Shown piece after piece: positions 36,010 through 48,000 of a stretch of DNA of 64,000 nucleotides (positions are counted from its first letter, which is position 1; each line of letters starts with the position of its first letter). The translations under genes were made by a program, and so were the position numbers. The notes under the pieces were generated by a model. It was not told the DNA's origin. It saw nothing but the letters and a program-made list of their open reading frames with translations, and searched no databases. The stretch spans positions 93,148,708-93,212,707 of the forward strand of contig OX104127.1 in assembly GCA_944470555.2 (NCBI GenBank), given 5' to 3'. The DNA is from Heterobilharzia americana. Lineage: Eukaryota > Platyhelminthes > Trematoda > Strigeidida > Schistosomatidae.

Positions 36010-39000
36010 GTACGTTATACGTTTGTATTTATTTGATCAAGGAACCCGCTTACAAAACGGTATGGAAGTCGTGAAATGGTACGTAACTTCGGAGAAAGAC
36101 GAAAAGTAGTACTTTGGCGTCAACTATGGATATGGCTAGCCGAAGCACAGAAAGAACTAGGATTTGATATCACAGGTAGTAGTTTCAAATTGTTTAACTT
36201 ATATTCGAATGAATTAGTCCTTTAACATGTGTTATTGTTGGAAGTATTGGTCTTCGCTCTGCATATTAGTAGTAATCTCTCATGTGTTCATTTTATTATG
36301 CATTTTCTCTGCAACTGGTATTCCGTCTTTTTTGAGACTTAAGCTCATCAGTAGACACCTTATGATACATGGATCTGTGGTTCAGTGGTTTAGGGAGTTG
36401 GTCATCAACCAGTGGGTCACGGGTTCCAACTCTCCTCTACCTATCTGGGTTTGAGCAGCCAGGTGGTATCACTGGCCGTTACACTAAGGTCTGGATGTGC
36501 ACAGGGTGGTTGAACGCGTTTCGTTTCTTGCCTTGTCATGCTCTTCTTTCCATTCCAACCGACCCGAAATCCTTTTGAGGTTATTACAGAGCAATCACTC
36601 TGACAGTATCTGAAATCCTACGTTGTGTTATCATTGGACACCTAACTAAAGCTCAAGAAGACCGAACCAGAGAAAATTAGGCAAGTCTCACACTTGGTCA
36701 TGCGTGCATCAGCTAGATATTCACTCTTCATCTGCTTCTAGAACAAAAGCTGTATCTCTTGATCTGAGAGCTGTGTTTGAAATATCCCGTCGCCTTTTAT
36801 TGACCGAGTGTACTAAACTGCAGTCCGGTTTCTTCTATTGTGCTGCTGTGAGTAATGGCTGTTAAAGGTGGAGGACATAAAAAGCGTTGTGTTAGACTAA
36901 TACCGCCTTCGTGTCACGCTGGTAACATGGAAGTCAAACGCTGATTTGTGTGCAAAATGAGTAAGTCATGTTATGTTATTGTAATCCCTCACTGACTCAG
37001 GTGACTGGTACATTTGTTATTAACGTAGTCACCGCTTGCCTCGACGTGGAATCTTAACGGAAGTTTTTTTATGCCAGAGAAAGGTTAATGATGGTGAGAT
37101 CGAAATCTGTCGTTAGTCTATGAAGTCTCTGACTTTTTCTGAATCGTTTAGAGAAATGTAGATTTCCCTGTTGGGATCCACGCTACAAGCAAAATCAATG
37201 GTTGAGTACTCTGAGTGATATTGCTAAGAAATGATCTCATCAGTGCAGATGTATCCACACAATACTCTCAATCTTATTGTAACACCACACTTTTTACCCT
37301 CCGTTTTCCTTGTCTTATGACTTCATACAACTTTTTATGATATTTTCCCCTCGTTTTCCCTATCTTCTATCTTACCGTCTTGTGTCTTGATGTTCTAATA
37401 GGAAGGTGTGGCAACTTACGGAGTTGCACAATAATGCCGTAAACCGTGTCCATACAAACTAACTGTAATTTAGTTCAGTTCCGGTCAATAACATAGAGCT
37501 ATTCGAAAAATTGGTCGGATATTTGGTGTATATGTGTTTCTGCTTTCCTTCGGTTCATTGTTCTGTAAGGAAAGCTTTTCTTGTTATTATTTCAACCCTT
37601 TCTTATAGCCATATATGTTATGAATTTGCGATTTTCCTTAAGTATCTTTGTTTAACATATCTTTGGTAACTATTAGAACGTAGCGTGTAGAGAATCGGCT
37701 GGTGATTCGACATTACCGTAAAATCCCGTCTCAGCTATAACAGATATGATAAGCTGGTGTACTGATACGACAAGTAATTATCTCTTCATCAGTGAATTGT
37801 TAACTTACTCGATATAAGTCGTCAGGAGAGCCACACTATTGTTTTGTTCAGGCATGAAGCTGTGGGTCATTAGTCTAGATACTTGACTGTCAATCAATGG
37901 GCCGTGGATGCGAACCTTCTGAGGTATGGAAAGCGAGTTAGTATCATTAACCCTCAGAATAGGCATAGATCGTTAGTTATCGAAAAAACCTACACATAGC
38001 TTGATATCAATGACAGGCCGTGGCTAGCAGTGGAATCCAGCAAAATATATGTAGCTCAGGTGGATGGTCTTGGTTGTATTGTGTTCTCTGAGCTCAGAAA
38101 ACACAATAAAACCAAGAGTGGAATCCAGGATGCACGTTTCGTCATATTCGGGACTCACCAGCCAGATGTACCTGCCTCTCAGTGATGTTGTTCCTGCTGG
38201 GTCTCGAACTCGGGGCCGATAGCTTCAGATGTCAAAGCGTTATCCACTAGCTCACTGAGTCACGATAGCCGCTTCTTGTGCCATTAAGTAACATCACATA
38301 AACCTGCACATGGCTATTGTGTAATATTTATCTTTGTTCATAATATGTTCAGCATCACACCTCTTCAGGCTGCCAGAATGGTAAATGTCGACCAACAGTA
38401 ACCTTTAAATCTATGTATGTTGCAGGGTTATAGTCACACTAGGGATTTATAAAACCTGATAATAACCAAGCCGTACTTATCCAACTCAGTTGACTTTCAC
38501 TTTGAATTTGTGGCATTATCATTCCACCAAGTAACTTATTTCATATTTCCACATCTTATGTCATGGAATTGTCTTTTTTTCATTTTTGATCTTATGACAC
38601 TAATACAGACGAACAGATTGATGAGATGAAAAATCAGAGAGATTTTATTGACTTTAAAACTGCTGCAGCTGAGGAGAAGGCCAGACGTCACGATGTGATG
38701 GCACATGTATACACGTTTGCAATGGCATGTCCAAAAGCCTCATCAATCATTCATCTCGGTAAGTTTTCCTATGCAACACAAATCGAAATTACAAATCATT
38801 AATTGCATTGGTTGTGATTTATTTATAAAGAAGTTCTATAATTTATTTTGTGATGTTTATTTGGGGATAAAATCAAACGAAGAAATTTAGTCTAGTAAAC
38901 TTATGAAGTTGTTTATATCTAGATATAGGTCACATTTGTTAAACGAAACTGATTTGATTGTCCCTTGAACTATAATTAAAATTAGCTATTGGAGCTTTCA

Positions 39001-42000
39001 TTGTCCACGTTCTATGTCAAGCCTTTTTAAACACTGTGGTACCGTGGGCTATGGATGTATGTGAAGAACTCACACATAGTCGTTCCCTTAACTGCATTTT
39101 AGGTGTTTTAAGTCTATGTGATTCAGTCATTCACTCAAACATCATCAAGATGACGCCTGGCATGACCACGCAGCGGTTCCAGTTGCCTTACTTCTCATCA
39201 CAAAATCAAGGTAAAAGCCATTGAGATGGAAAAAAAGGAATGAAGAAGGAATTAGTCGAAGATGATGAAATGTCTTGAAAAGAGAACAAAGAGAAACGAG
39301 GTTAGTGAAAATCGGCATCGTGATGGAGATGAAGATAACGTGTTGAGATGCATCTGCGCCACTGAGATCGATCTTGAGTCATAACATCTAGAATCTCTAA
39401 CCAGTGACTTCAACTGTTAGGCGAACTCCGACCCGGAAATCTACACTTTTCTACTCTGCTCAGATCAACATTCATACGCTTCATGAAGTGATGCCATTGT
39501 TTTAATCTGAGTACCTTTAACTTCTTGCAGTATAACTCTACTTCAGCTAACATTTTGCGATGAGGCAGACGATGGTTAGGTATATGCAACACAAGTTTCA
39601 GCCATTTGAGTTGATGGACGTTCGAAACCTCATCAACTTTGCGACTGTCTGACTTCTGCGTTACTAATGTGATCCCACAACGACACTGATGAAACGGTAG
39701 TTGAACACTTTGAGTAGGCATGTTTCACGGCCACACAATGGAAGAAGGCGAGCTGTAGTTCAGTACACTTGGTCATTAATAGGCGACGGGATATTTCGAT
39801 GAAGGAACTGGGAGGCCTATCGAGCCTTTTGTATTGGTGTCGATATTTCATGATTTACTGACCCACCAGAGCTGATCCAACTTTGCAAGTACGTGAAACG
39901 GTCAGTGGCCTCAACCACTTCACCTTCCATTATTAGAAAAGGCATCAGCATAAACCAGTCTTATATGAACAGTTTGCACTTGAGAAGTGAGAAACGCATT
40001 ATGAACATTCTCGAATTGTCACTCAAGGTGTCGAGGAAACTCTGGATTTTGACTGCGTCTTAACCTAACAGGACTATCCCATCCGTGTACTCTAGGTCTG
40101 CTAAAATGTCTTCAGTGACAATGTCGATCCTCATATGGTCAGGCGAGGTTATGGGGATTTCCTCGCACACGTCTGTGACAAAATCAAATAAGAGTGTGGA
40201 GAGTGGAAGTCGTTGACAGGCAACACTTGACACACACAACCTGCCTCACTATAAGCTTCAACACTCCTACGGGTGTTCAAGTAGAGAGCCTTGTACCGAG
40301 TGATGTAGCCACGCAGCAGCCTTTTAAGTGACACACTTCCATAAGACACTTTAGTCAACAGAGTCAAACGCCACTTTCAGGTGGAGTTATGGCTTGTGTT
40401 CTAGAAATAGATGGAGGGCGAATATTTGGCTGATGCATGCATGACCAGCTGTGAGACTTGTATAGTTTTCTCTAGTTCGCTCTTTTCAAGCGAAAGATTT
40501 GTGAACTTACATTTTTGTACACCATTCATCAGACTGCTTTATCTGTGGTTACCACGGAAGGATTTCTCTTAGTTTCAGGTTGCAGCCTTCTCAACTTCTG
40601 CAAGGGTTGATAATCCTGTCTCCGCTTCCTATCCAGCATTTGACTGTCCAAATACACGTTCGAAAACGATCGACTTTCCTTTCACCGAGCGTCCAACAGC
40701 AGCTGATAGCAGTATGCTCTGTGGCTACCATTGAGTTGAGGTTGGTGGGTGCCACGTCAGGCAGTTGCTCTTTTCACGTGTGAAACTCAGGTGGATCAAA
40801 TTCAGTTAGTTTTGTGAGCGTAATGGTAGTAGGCGATTGTGGCCATCTGTTTGTTCAGTTAGGTTCCCCAAAGTGCATGTAAAGTTCGTTTCTGTCTGAC
40901 TTAATCTAGCACCCACTTGTGCATTGAAATCACCATTAAAAAAAAACAACTATATATGGACTTCGGATGCTAAACATATCTTGTTAGAACCCGTCCTTCA
41001 ACTCATCCAAAATACATTCATTGGTTGTTTAGAGAGGGATTAAAAAGAGAGGATTGTGACTTCCAGTACCCGTTTGAGTCGTCACTGCACTATTTGATGG
41101 GAAGTCAGATATCCAGCTGTTGACTAAAATCCACTCAAGCAGTACACCTTCTCTCTTACGATATAATGCTTCACCTACACTATCGCTACCGCGATAAGTA
41201 GCTGAGCGATCTCGCTAAACTCGAAGAGTGGGTTTCGCAGACTTACCATATTGACTGGGTGAGGTCAAGTGAATAACCGTACTTGTGTGAGTTATTCATG
41301 TTTGACAAACAAGACTTCTCTATGACGTGATATGTCTGAGAGTTCGGCTAATAAAGCTAGTTGTTGGCCCGTACCAAAATGCATGGGGGGTATTATGCTA
41401 TTTTTATAGGTTATCTTTTCCAGCCTTTTTTTCTCACGGAGAAGGCAGTATTATAAATATCATACTGTTATCCGTCGACTGGAAAGACCTTAATGTTCTC
41501 TCACTGACTAGCCATCATTACTGCTTCACTGTCTGACTGTGATTGTAGCTACTTTTTGTGTGACCACTATCCAACAGACATTTCTGGTATGGTAAAACCT
41601 AAAGGCACGAATGTTCTCACCAGCATAACTCGTTGGGTCATTTTCATATACAAGCCCAACCATTGAGGTATATGTCGCAGGCTGCGATTCGCACCTAGTG
41701 AGTCTGCGCATTCAATAATCGCTCGTTTTTACTTTGAACGTGTCACTATTTTTCATTATCTAGTGGACAAGTTTTTAAAACGATTGATTTTCGGTTCACA
41801 GCTGTCTTTATGGTGCTCAACTGAACAGATGGGGTTGAACTGCGCCCAGAATTATATTGATTTGACTTGCTGCACTTCATAGCAACATGCAGAGGAAATG
41901 TGTACAGAAAGCGAGATATTGTGGAAGACAAACAAGTATGAGACAAGGCAAAAATGATATGTTGAAGCTGATATATCTATGCTGTTAGTGTCGATTTTCA

Positions 42001-45000
42001 GCAGTATCAACAAAACTCTACAGCCATTTATTCTTGTGCCCTCAAAAACTGAAGACAATAAGTTTTCACAGCTCATACCAGTAGTCAAAGACTTCATGGC
42101 TTGGTGCGATATCTTGGTCTGACCCCTCTGAGTTTTCTTTCAACACAAACCTCCGACTGACATTGAACATCGTGGTACACGGTACTCCAGCCTTCGGATG
42201 TGTTATCACCGCCATTCTACAGAAGACTTAATATTATGCCAAGCTTCATAAGCAAGACAGCTGCTTTTATGTTTAGGTGGGTGCGCTTAGCTCTCCTAGG
42301 TAAATGCCTACTTGATGTTCTCATCTTGGAGTCGAGCAAACATAGGATTCGCAGCTGTCTGTTTGCTACCGCCATTAAGGCGTGAAAATACGCGTATACC
42401 GTCACTAATGCATGATCGTGGTCCAAGCGGGTACTGGAGAAGGGGTGACAACCATTTAGCCATCCACTTCAACAGTAAGTCCTAGCTATATGTATGGCTG
42501 TATCAACCGTCGGTTGGATGTAGGCGGACGCCAGCTTTACCGTTTTAATCACCGATTCCTTACCAGTGTTGGTTAGAATTGAAGACATCTGCACTTCAGG
42601 GTTGCCTCTTGTATTCAACGACGGAAATAAATAGACCCTGTTGCTACCTTTGCTGTTGTGGGTCCATGAAAAATTCCTTTTTTTAAAACAAACTTGAATA
42701 GTGATCACATTAGTTCGAACACGTGTTTTAGCGTCTAAATAAACAAATAAAGACAAACCCGAGTACAACCCACTCATGAGGACGCTAGGGCTACTTTTAG
42801 AAAGGAACTAACTAAGCACTTGGCATGAAATAGCAACGTTACTAATTTTAATGAAGTCTTGCACCACCTCCAGTTTGTAAAAGTAGTGGTATTATTATTA
42901 TTATTTTTCCCTTGAGTTCCTGGTGGAATGTAGGGCTTCAGTAGCACGCCTCCATTCCACTCTGTTCTCACAGTCTTCAAAACCGGCTCTACGACTGCCC
43001 AAAAGCTATCACTTCTTTCTCGCATGATCTCCTCCATGTCACCCTCGGACGCCCAGTTCATCGTCCCCCCTCTGGGTTTCACTCGAGAGCCTGGCACATG
43101 ATGTCCCCAGTCGGCCTTCTCAGTGCATGCTCAATCCATCTCCACCTTCTGCATATTTGTTGGGAGATGGGTTCTTGGTTGGTTCGTTGCCAACCAGCCA
43201 GAGTTCCTTGTTGCTTATTCTTATTATTCTGGCCATCTGATCTTCAGTATCAAGTGAGCGTAGGCAGCCGTTGATGAATGTCTGTAGTTTGTTGCAAATG
43301 CTTTTCGTGACGCTCCAAGTTTCTGAACCATATAGAAGCACTGACTTGACATTGGTGTTGAGAATCCAGATGTTGTTCGCGCTTTATGCTGAGTGCAGTC
43401 GATCTCCACACTGATTTCAGATTAATGAAGGCCTGTCTTGCCTTTCTGGCCCTGGACTTGACGTCTTCATCTGTGCCGCCGCCACCGCCTGTAGTTGAAA
43501 CGATGGTGCCTAGGTAGGTAGGTGAAAGAGACAACTTCCTTTGTATTTCTCCCGTTGACGGTGATTAGTGCTTGTTTTTGATGCTGTTATTGGTTGGGTA
43601 TCTTCATGACCTCCGTCTTCTCTACGTTCACTTGAAGTCCCGTCTTCGCTGCCTCTTCTGTCAACTTGCTAGTTTTCGCCTGTAGATCTTCGAGTTTGTG
43701 CGATATGCTATTAAACATAAATCGTCGTCGGCAAAACCCAAATCTTCTAGGTTCTTTTCATCGTATGCCCATCTTCTCGCTCCTCACAGTTGTCTGTTGC
43801 ATAGTCCTGTCCAGTTGACCGCAATCAGGAAGATCATGGGTGATAGTAGACAGCCTTGTCTTACTCCTGTCTTCACTTCGAAGGCATCACTGAGCTTCCC
43901 ATTGTGAATTACTTGGCATGTGGCGTCTTCATATAGCTGTTGTTGAATGAGGTCGATAAAGGTTTGTGGTATTCCGTAGTGTTGAAGCAACTGCCAAATT
44001 ACTTGTGGGTCGACGCTGTCAAAGGCCTTTTCAAAGTCGATGAAGTTGAGGTGACGTAGAGAGTTGACTGGCATTCTACGCTCTGTTCTATGATGATGCG
44101 TGTTGCTGCAATTTGATTCGCACATGATTTTTTCTTCCCGAAGCCAGCCACCCAGCCTGTTCCGGTCGTAATTCTGAATCAAGAGCATCCTTTAGTCTCT
44201 CGAGGATGATGTGGCTTAATATTTTGCTTGGGGTGGACAGGAGCATGATTCCGCGCCAGTTCTTGCAAAGACTTAGGTCGCACTTCATTGGGAGTTTGAC
44301 AAGGTAGTTTTTCCTCCAACCAGTGGGCAGGTACCTTCCCTTCCTTCCAGACCTTCTGCAATAGTGGTGTGAGCATGTCCGCTATTGTTTCTGCGTCTAT
44401 TTTCAGTGTTTCTGGCGGGATTCCATCTGGTCCTGCTGCTTTCCCACAATTTCAGTATCTTTATGATGCCCAGGACTTCGACTTTTGTTGAAGGATTTGT
44501 GTTCACTAGTAGTTCTGCCGTTGCAGGTGGTATTTCTGGATGAAGTGCGGATTATGGTGGTCGATTCAAGAGTTTTTAGTCAGTGGTCAGCCCATCGTTT
44601 CCCTTGTTTCTCTTCTTTGGTGATTAAATTTCCTTCATTATCTCTCACTGGTTTCATCCGTGTTAATCTCTTCCCTTCCAGACAGTAACCTGGTTATTTG
44701 ATACAGTGTTGTCAGGTCTATCCTACCTGCAGCATGTTCTGCTTCACTTGCCGGTGTAATGACACCCAAGCGTTGTAGACACTCAGACTCACAGCAGACA
44801 CTACTGGCAGAAGAAGAATAGGAATTACACAGTATCGTTTTTATTAAGGACACAGCTTAAACTCAGCGTGTTTTCCCAACAACCGATCCAGACAGGGTTT
44901 TTATGCATCTTCGTCAATGTTAAGTTTACCTATTCTCTGTTCCACTTCTCCTAGCCCGTTCACTGTGTTGTATCCTGAGAGAGAAGAAAGAGAACATGAT

Positions 45001-48000
45001 CAGTGTTTTCAATTAGGTTTCGAATACGTTACACCAGTGTGTCGTGGAAGTGTCTTTTGTCTTTCCATGCACTCTTCTTCACTTCTTTGTCCAGTGTATT
45101 GTTTTATACGTTGTACTGAGTTCCTCTTCTCGTTGTTCATTCTTGCACTGATTCATCTTCTGCTTCACCATCCTCGTCTCCCTGCTGTATCACTTTCTGT
45201 GTGTCCATTGAGGTCCATTCCTTGTTCTATCTTCTTTCTTCTTCCTTCCTAACACGGTTATGCAGGCTTCTTTGCACATCTCTTCCAAAGATTTTCAGTG
45301 TTCTTCCACACAGGTTTTTACAGGGATATTGTTCAATATCTCCCATTTTGTCCTGATGACTGCCTGACGTGAAGATATACTTTGTAGTTTCGACCTTCAC
45401 TTTCTAATCTAGGTATTAAAACTGAACTGTGATCTATCACCAGCTTCTTCAAAGGCTTTCAACTTGATTTTGAAGGCAGGTTTATGCACTAGATAGTGAG
45501 TGGTGTGAACCACCTACATCTGCTCCGTCTTTTCATCTTGTGTCCAGTAGTCTGCATCTTCACTTTCTTCACATTGAGATGAAGTCGATCTGATTTTTAG
45601 TGTGTCCTGGTGTCTGGTGAAATCGAATCCATATCGCTCGCCTTGTGAATATCCTTGTGCTTGTACACACTGCGTCCAATAACCGAATCATTGAATACAC
45701 AGAAGTCTGCAAACAGTTCTCCATTCTCCCTCATCATTTCGCCGACTGCTTCTCGACCCATGATTGGTTCTCTTCCTGTGTTGTCCGCTCCGAGCTTGGC
45801 ATTCATGTCGCCCCTTAGAATGAATTTTGATGTCACCAACTGGAGTGGGGTCTTGTCCAGTACTGATTACAGTTGTCTGTAGAATTCTTCCTTCTTCTCT
45901 TGATCTGCATTATTTGTGGGTGCATATCGTGGCATTGAATGATTGTGACTTTCCTTTCTTTTGAATTGAATCTTGGTGTCATGATCTTGGAGGAGGCTAG
46001 TTCCCTCTGCATGGGAGCCTTCGATGTTCTTGGGGAAATCATGATGGCCACTTCCTCCGTGTGCTCGTGTTTGTCGTCTGGGTGAAAATATCGGAGTAGA
46101 TTATTGACTTCTCTCCAGCTGACAGTTTGGGGAGTTCACTTCCATTCCATCTGCTTTCGCAGATTCCAAGCGCTTCCATGCCATACTTCGTCATTTCGTT
46201 TGCAATCTGAGCAGCCTTGCTTAGTTCATACATGGTGCGGACATTCCATGCCCCCATGTTCACTTTTTCTACATCCAGAGTGAGAAGACACATCGGGCGA
46301 AGGTGGGAATGTATTTGGTCCGGAATGCCGGGTATCGTTTACTGTAACCAAAACCTATTTCTCAGGCAGCCTGGAAGGAGCGTCTGTTTCTTCCAGGGAG
46401 ATATACTGCATCGCTTTCTGCAAGATTGGGGATTGTCAGTGAGATGTACCCCACGTACGTCTGCCCACAGGGAGGTAAATACTGTCAGCGAACAGATTAC
46501 CCTGTGAACGCAAATAAATTGGAGTTTGACGCTTGGGAGGGAGGGATTCACTGATCATTTTTAAGGGAGCGTTAAATAGAGTGTTTTGACAGGAGTTTTC
46601 GTTTTCCTGTGGTTGCATTGTCAAAAGATGTTTCCTACTCGGTGAGGAGACCGATCTCCGAGTTAAGAAAGGATAACATCCAAACGGATGATATCCGATC
46701 TGGAACTGGGAGCTGAGTCGAAAGTTGGAGTTAAATTCTCCTTCGTACTATAAATTAGAGTCTGTCACAGAAAGTTACTCCAATACTGCTTTGCTTCTTA
46801 TGATTAGTGAGTTCTATTTTTTTATGCAATGATAAATTAGGTTTTTTGGCAGGATTCAAACACTGATCCCCATTTTCGATCATGCAATAATTCTTGCTTA
46901 TTGATCATTAGTATACTTAATGTGATTAATATTTACCGTCCGTTTCATAATTTGATTTCACTTTTATGTTTGTAGGTGCAACGTCATGCTTTGTGGGTGA
47001 CAATGCCGATCTAATTATGCTTAGAGACGCTTTGGATATACTTTTACCCAAAATCGCAAGATGCGTTGACCGGTTAGCTAAAAAGGCTCTGTTGCACAAA
47101 GACTTGGTTTGCCTCGCTCTTACTCATCTACAGCCCGCCCAACCCACTACTATGGGACGCAGAATATGTATGTGGATTCAGGATTTGTTAATTGATCTGG
47201 AGAATTTGGAGCGATTAAAAAATCACACGCTACGTTTTCGAGGTACCAAAGGTGCCGTTGGAACTCAAGCTTCATTTTTGGATTTATTTAAAGGAGATCA
47301 TGAGAAGGTTTGTGCTCTGTTGCAAATAAACTCTTTTCACTACAGTTTACATTTTTTCTAAACCGTCTAACTTAATGGGAAATAAACGTACTTTCTATAC
47401 TAATTTACAATGTCGCTAAACTTGTCGTACCTCGGTATCCTAGTGGATACCGTCCCGTCCCCATCACTCACTGTGTTGCAAGTAGATACAACTAACGAGT
47501 GTTAAATAAGACGAACCTGGCACCCTAGTTTCTCTTGCTAACCGCCACCAAGCAAATTAGAATACTGAGTCTTCAGGTAATGCCAAGGTATCAGCATGGA
47601 AGCCCATATACCGACAGATTTTGATCATTTCTACCGGGATATTTCAAACATAAGTAGTTGTTGATGCAACTTCCGCAATCAAATATCGAAATTTAACAAG
47701 CACTAAACTACTATCATCATCCTGATTTACAAATCTGTAGTTGCGTAGAAGCTTTTTAGTACACAACGCATGTATGTGCTTGGAGATGAAAAAACTTTGT
47801 TAGCTGAAGAGCTTTTACTGGGAAACAGTTTTTGGTGGAATGTTTTTATAGTAATTAATACTATGTAACTCAACCTGGTATATGTCTATATTCTAGGCTA
47901 TGAGCCACACTTTTCTTGCGATGGCTTCTTATACTACTGGTTTGCCAAGATTGAAGTTTCTGAGGCGGAATTTTACTGAGAGCCTATTGCTTGCAAGTCA

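Larger units (their letters stand above)
38010..38275 (-). mobile_element. Hammerhead SINE (Sm-alpha type) with palindromic insertion
   Basis: The minus strand reads an A box (tgagctagtggataacg), a B box (gagttcgagacc, 38200-38211), a hammerhead domain (38118-38176) and the family's 3' end ctgctagccac. An 88-bp palindromic insert (38041-38128) splits the 3' end. Sm-alpha elements of schistosomes are known tRNA-promoter repeats with hammerhead ribozymes. Confidence 0.85.
42880..46296 (-). mobile_element. RTE copy C (SR2-like) with embedded solo LTR
   Basis: This is the most complete RTE copy here, antisense within ADSL intron 3. It runs from a 5'-truncated start in the endonuclease (46296) through linker, RT and C-terminal region to an AAT-repeat tail (about 42885-42905). 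A 260-bp solo LTR (44774-45033) of the LTR2 family sits in it, exactly where LTR2 sits in copy B. Reading-frame breaks match those of copies A and B. The 5' truncation and tail suggest target-primed insertion, but no target duplication was found. Confidence 0.88.
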
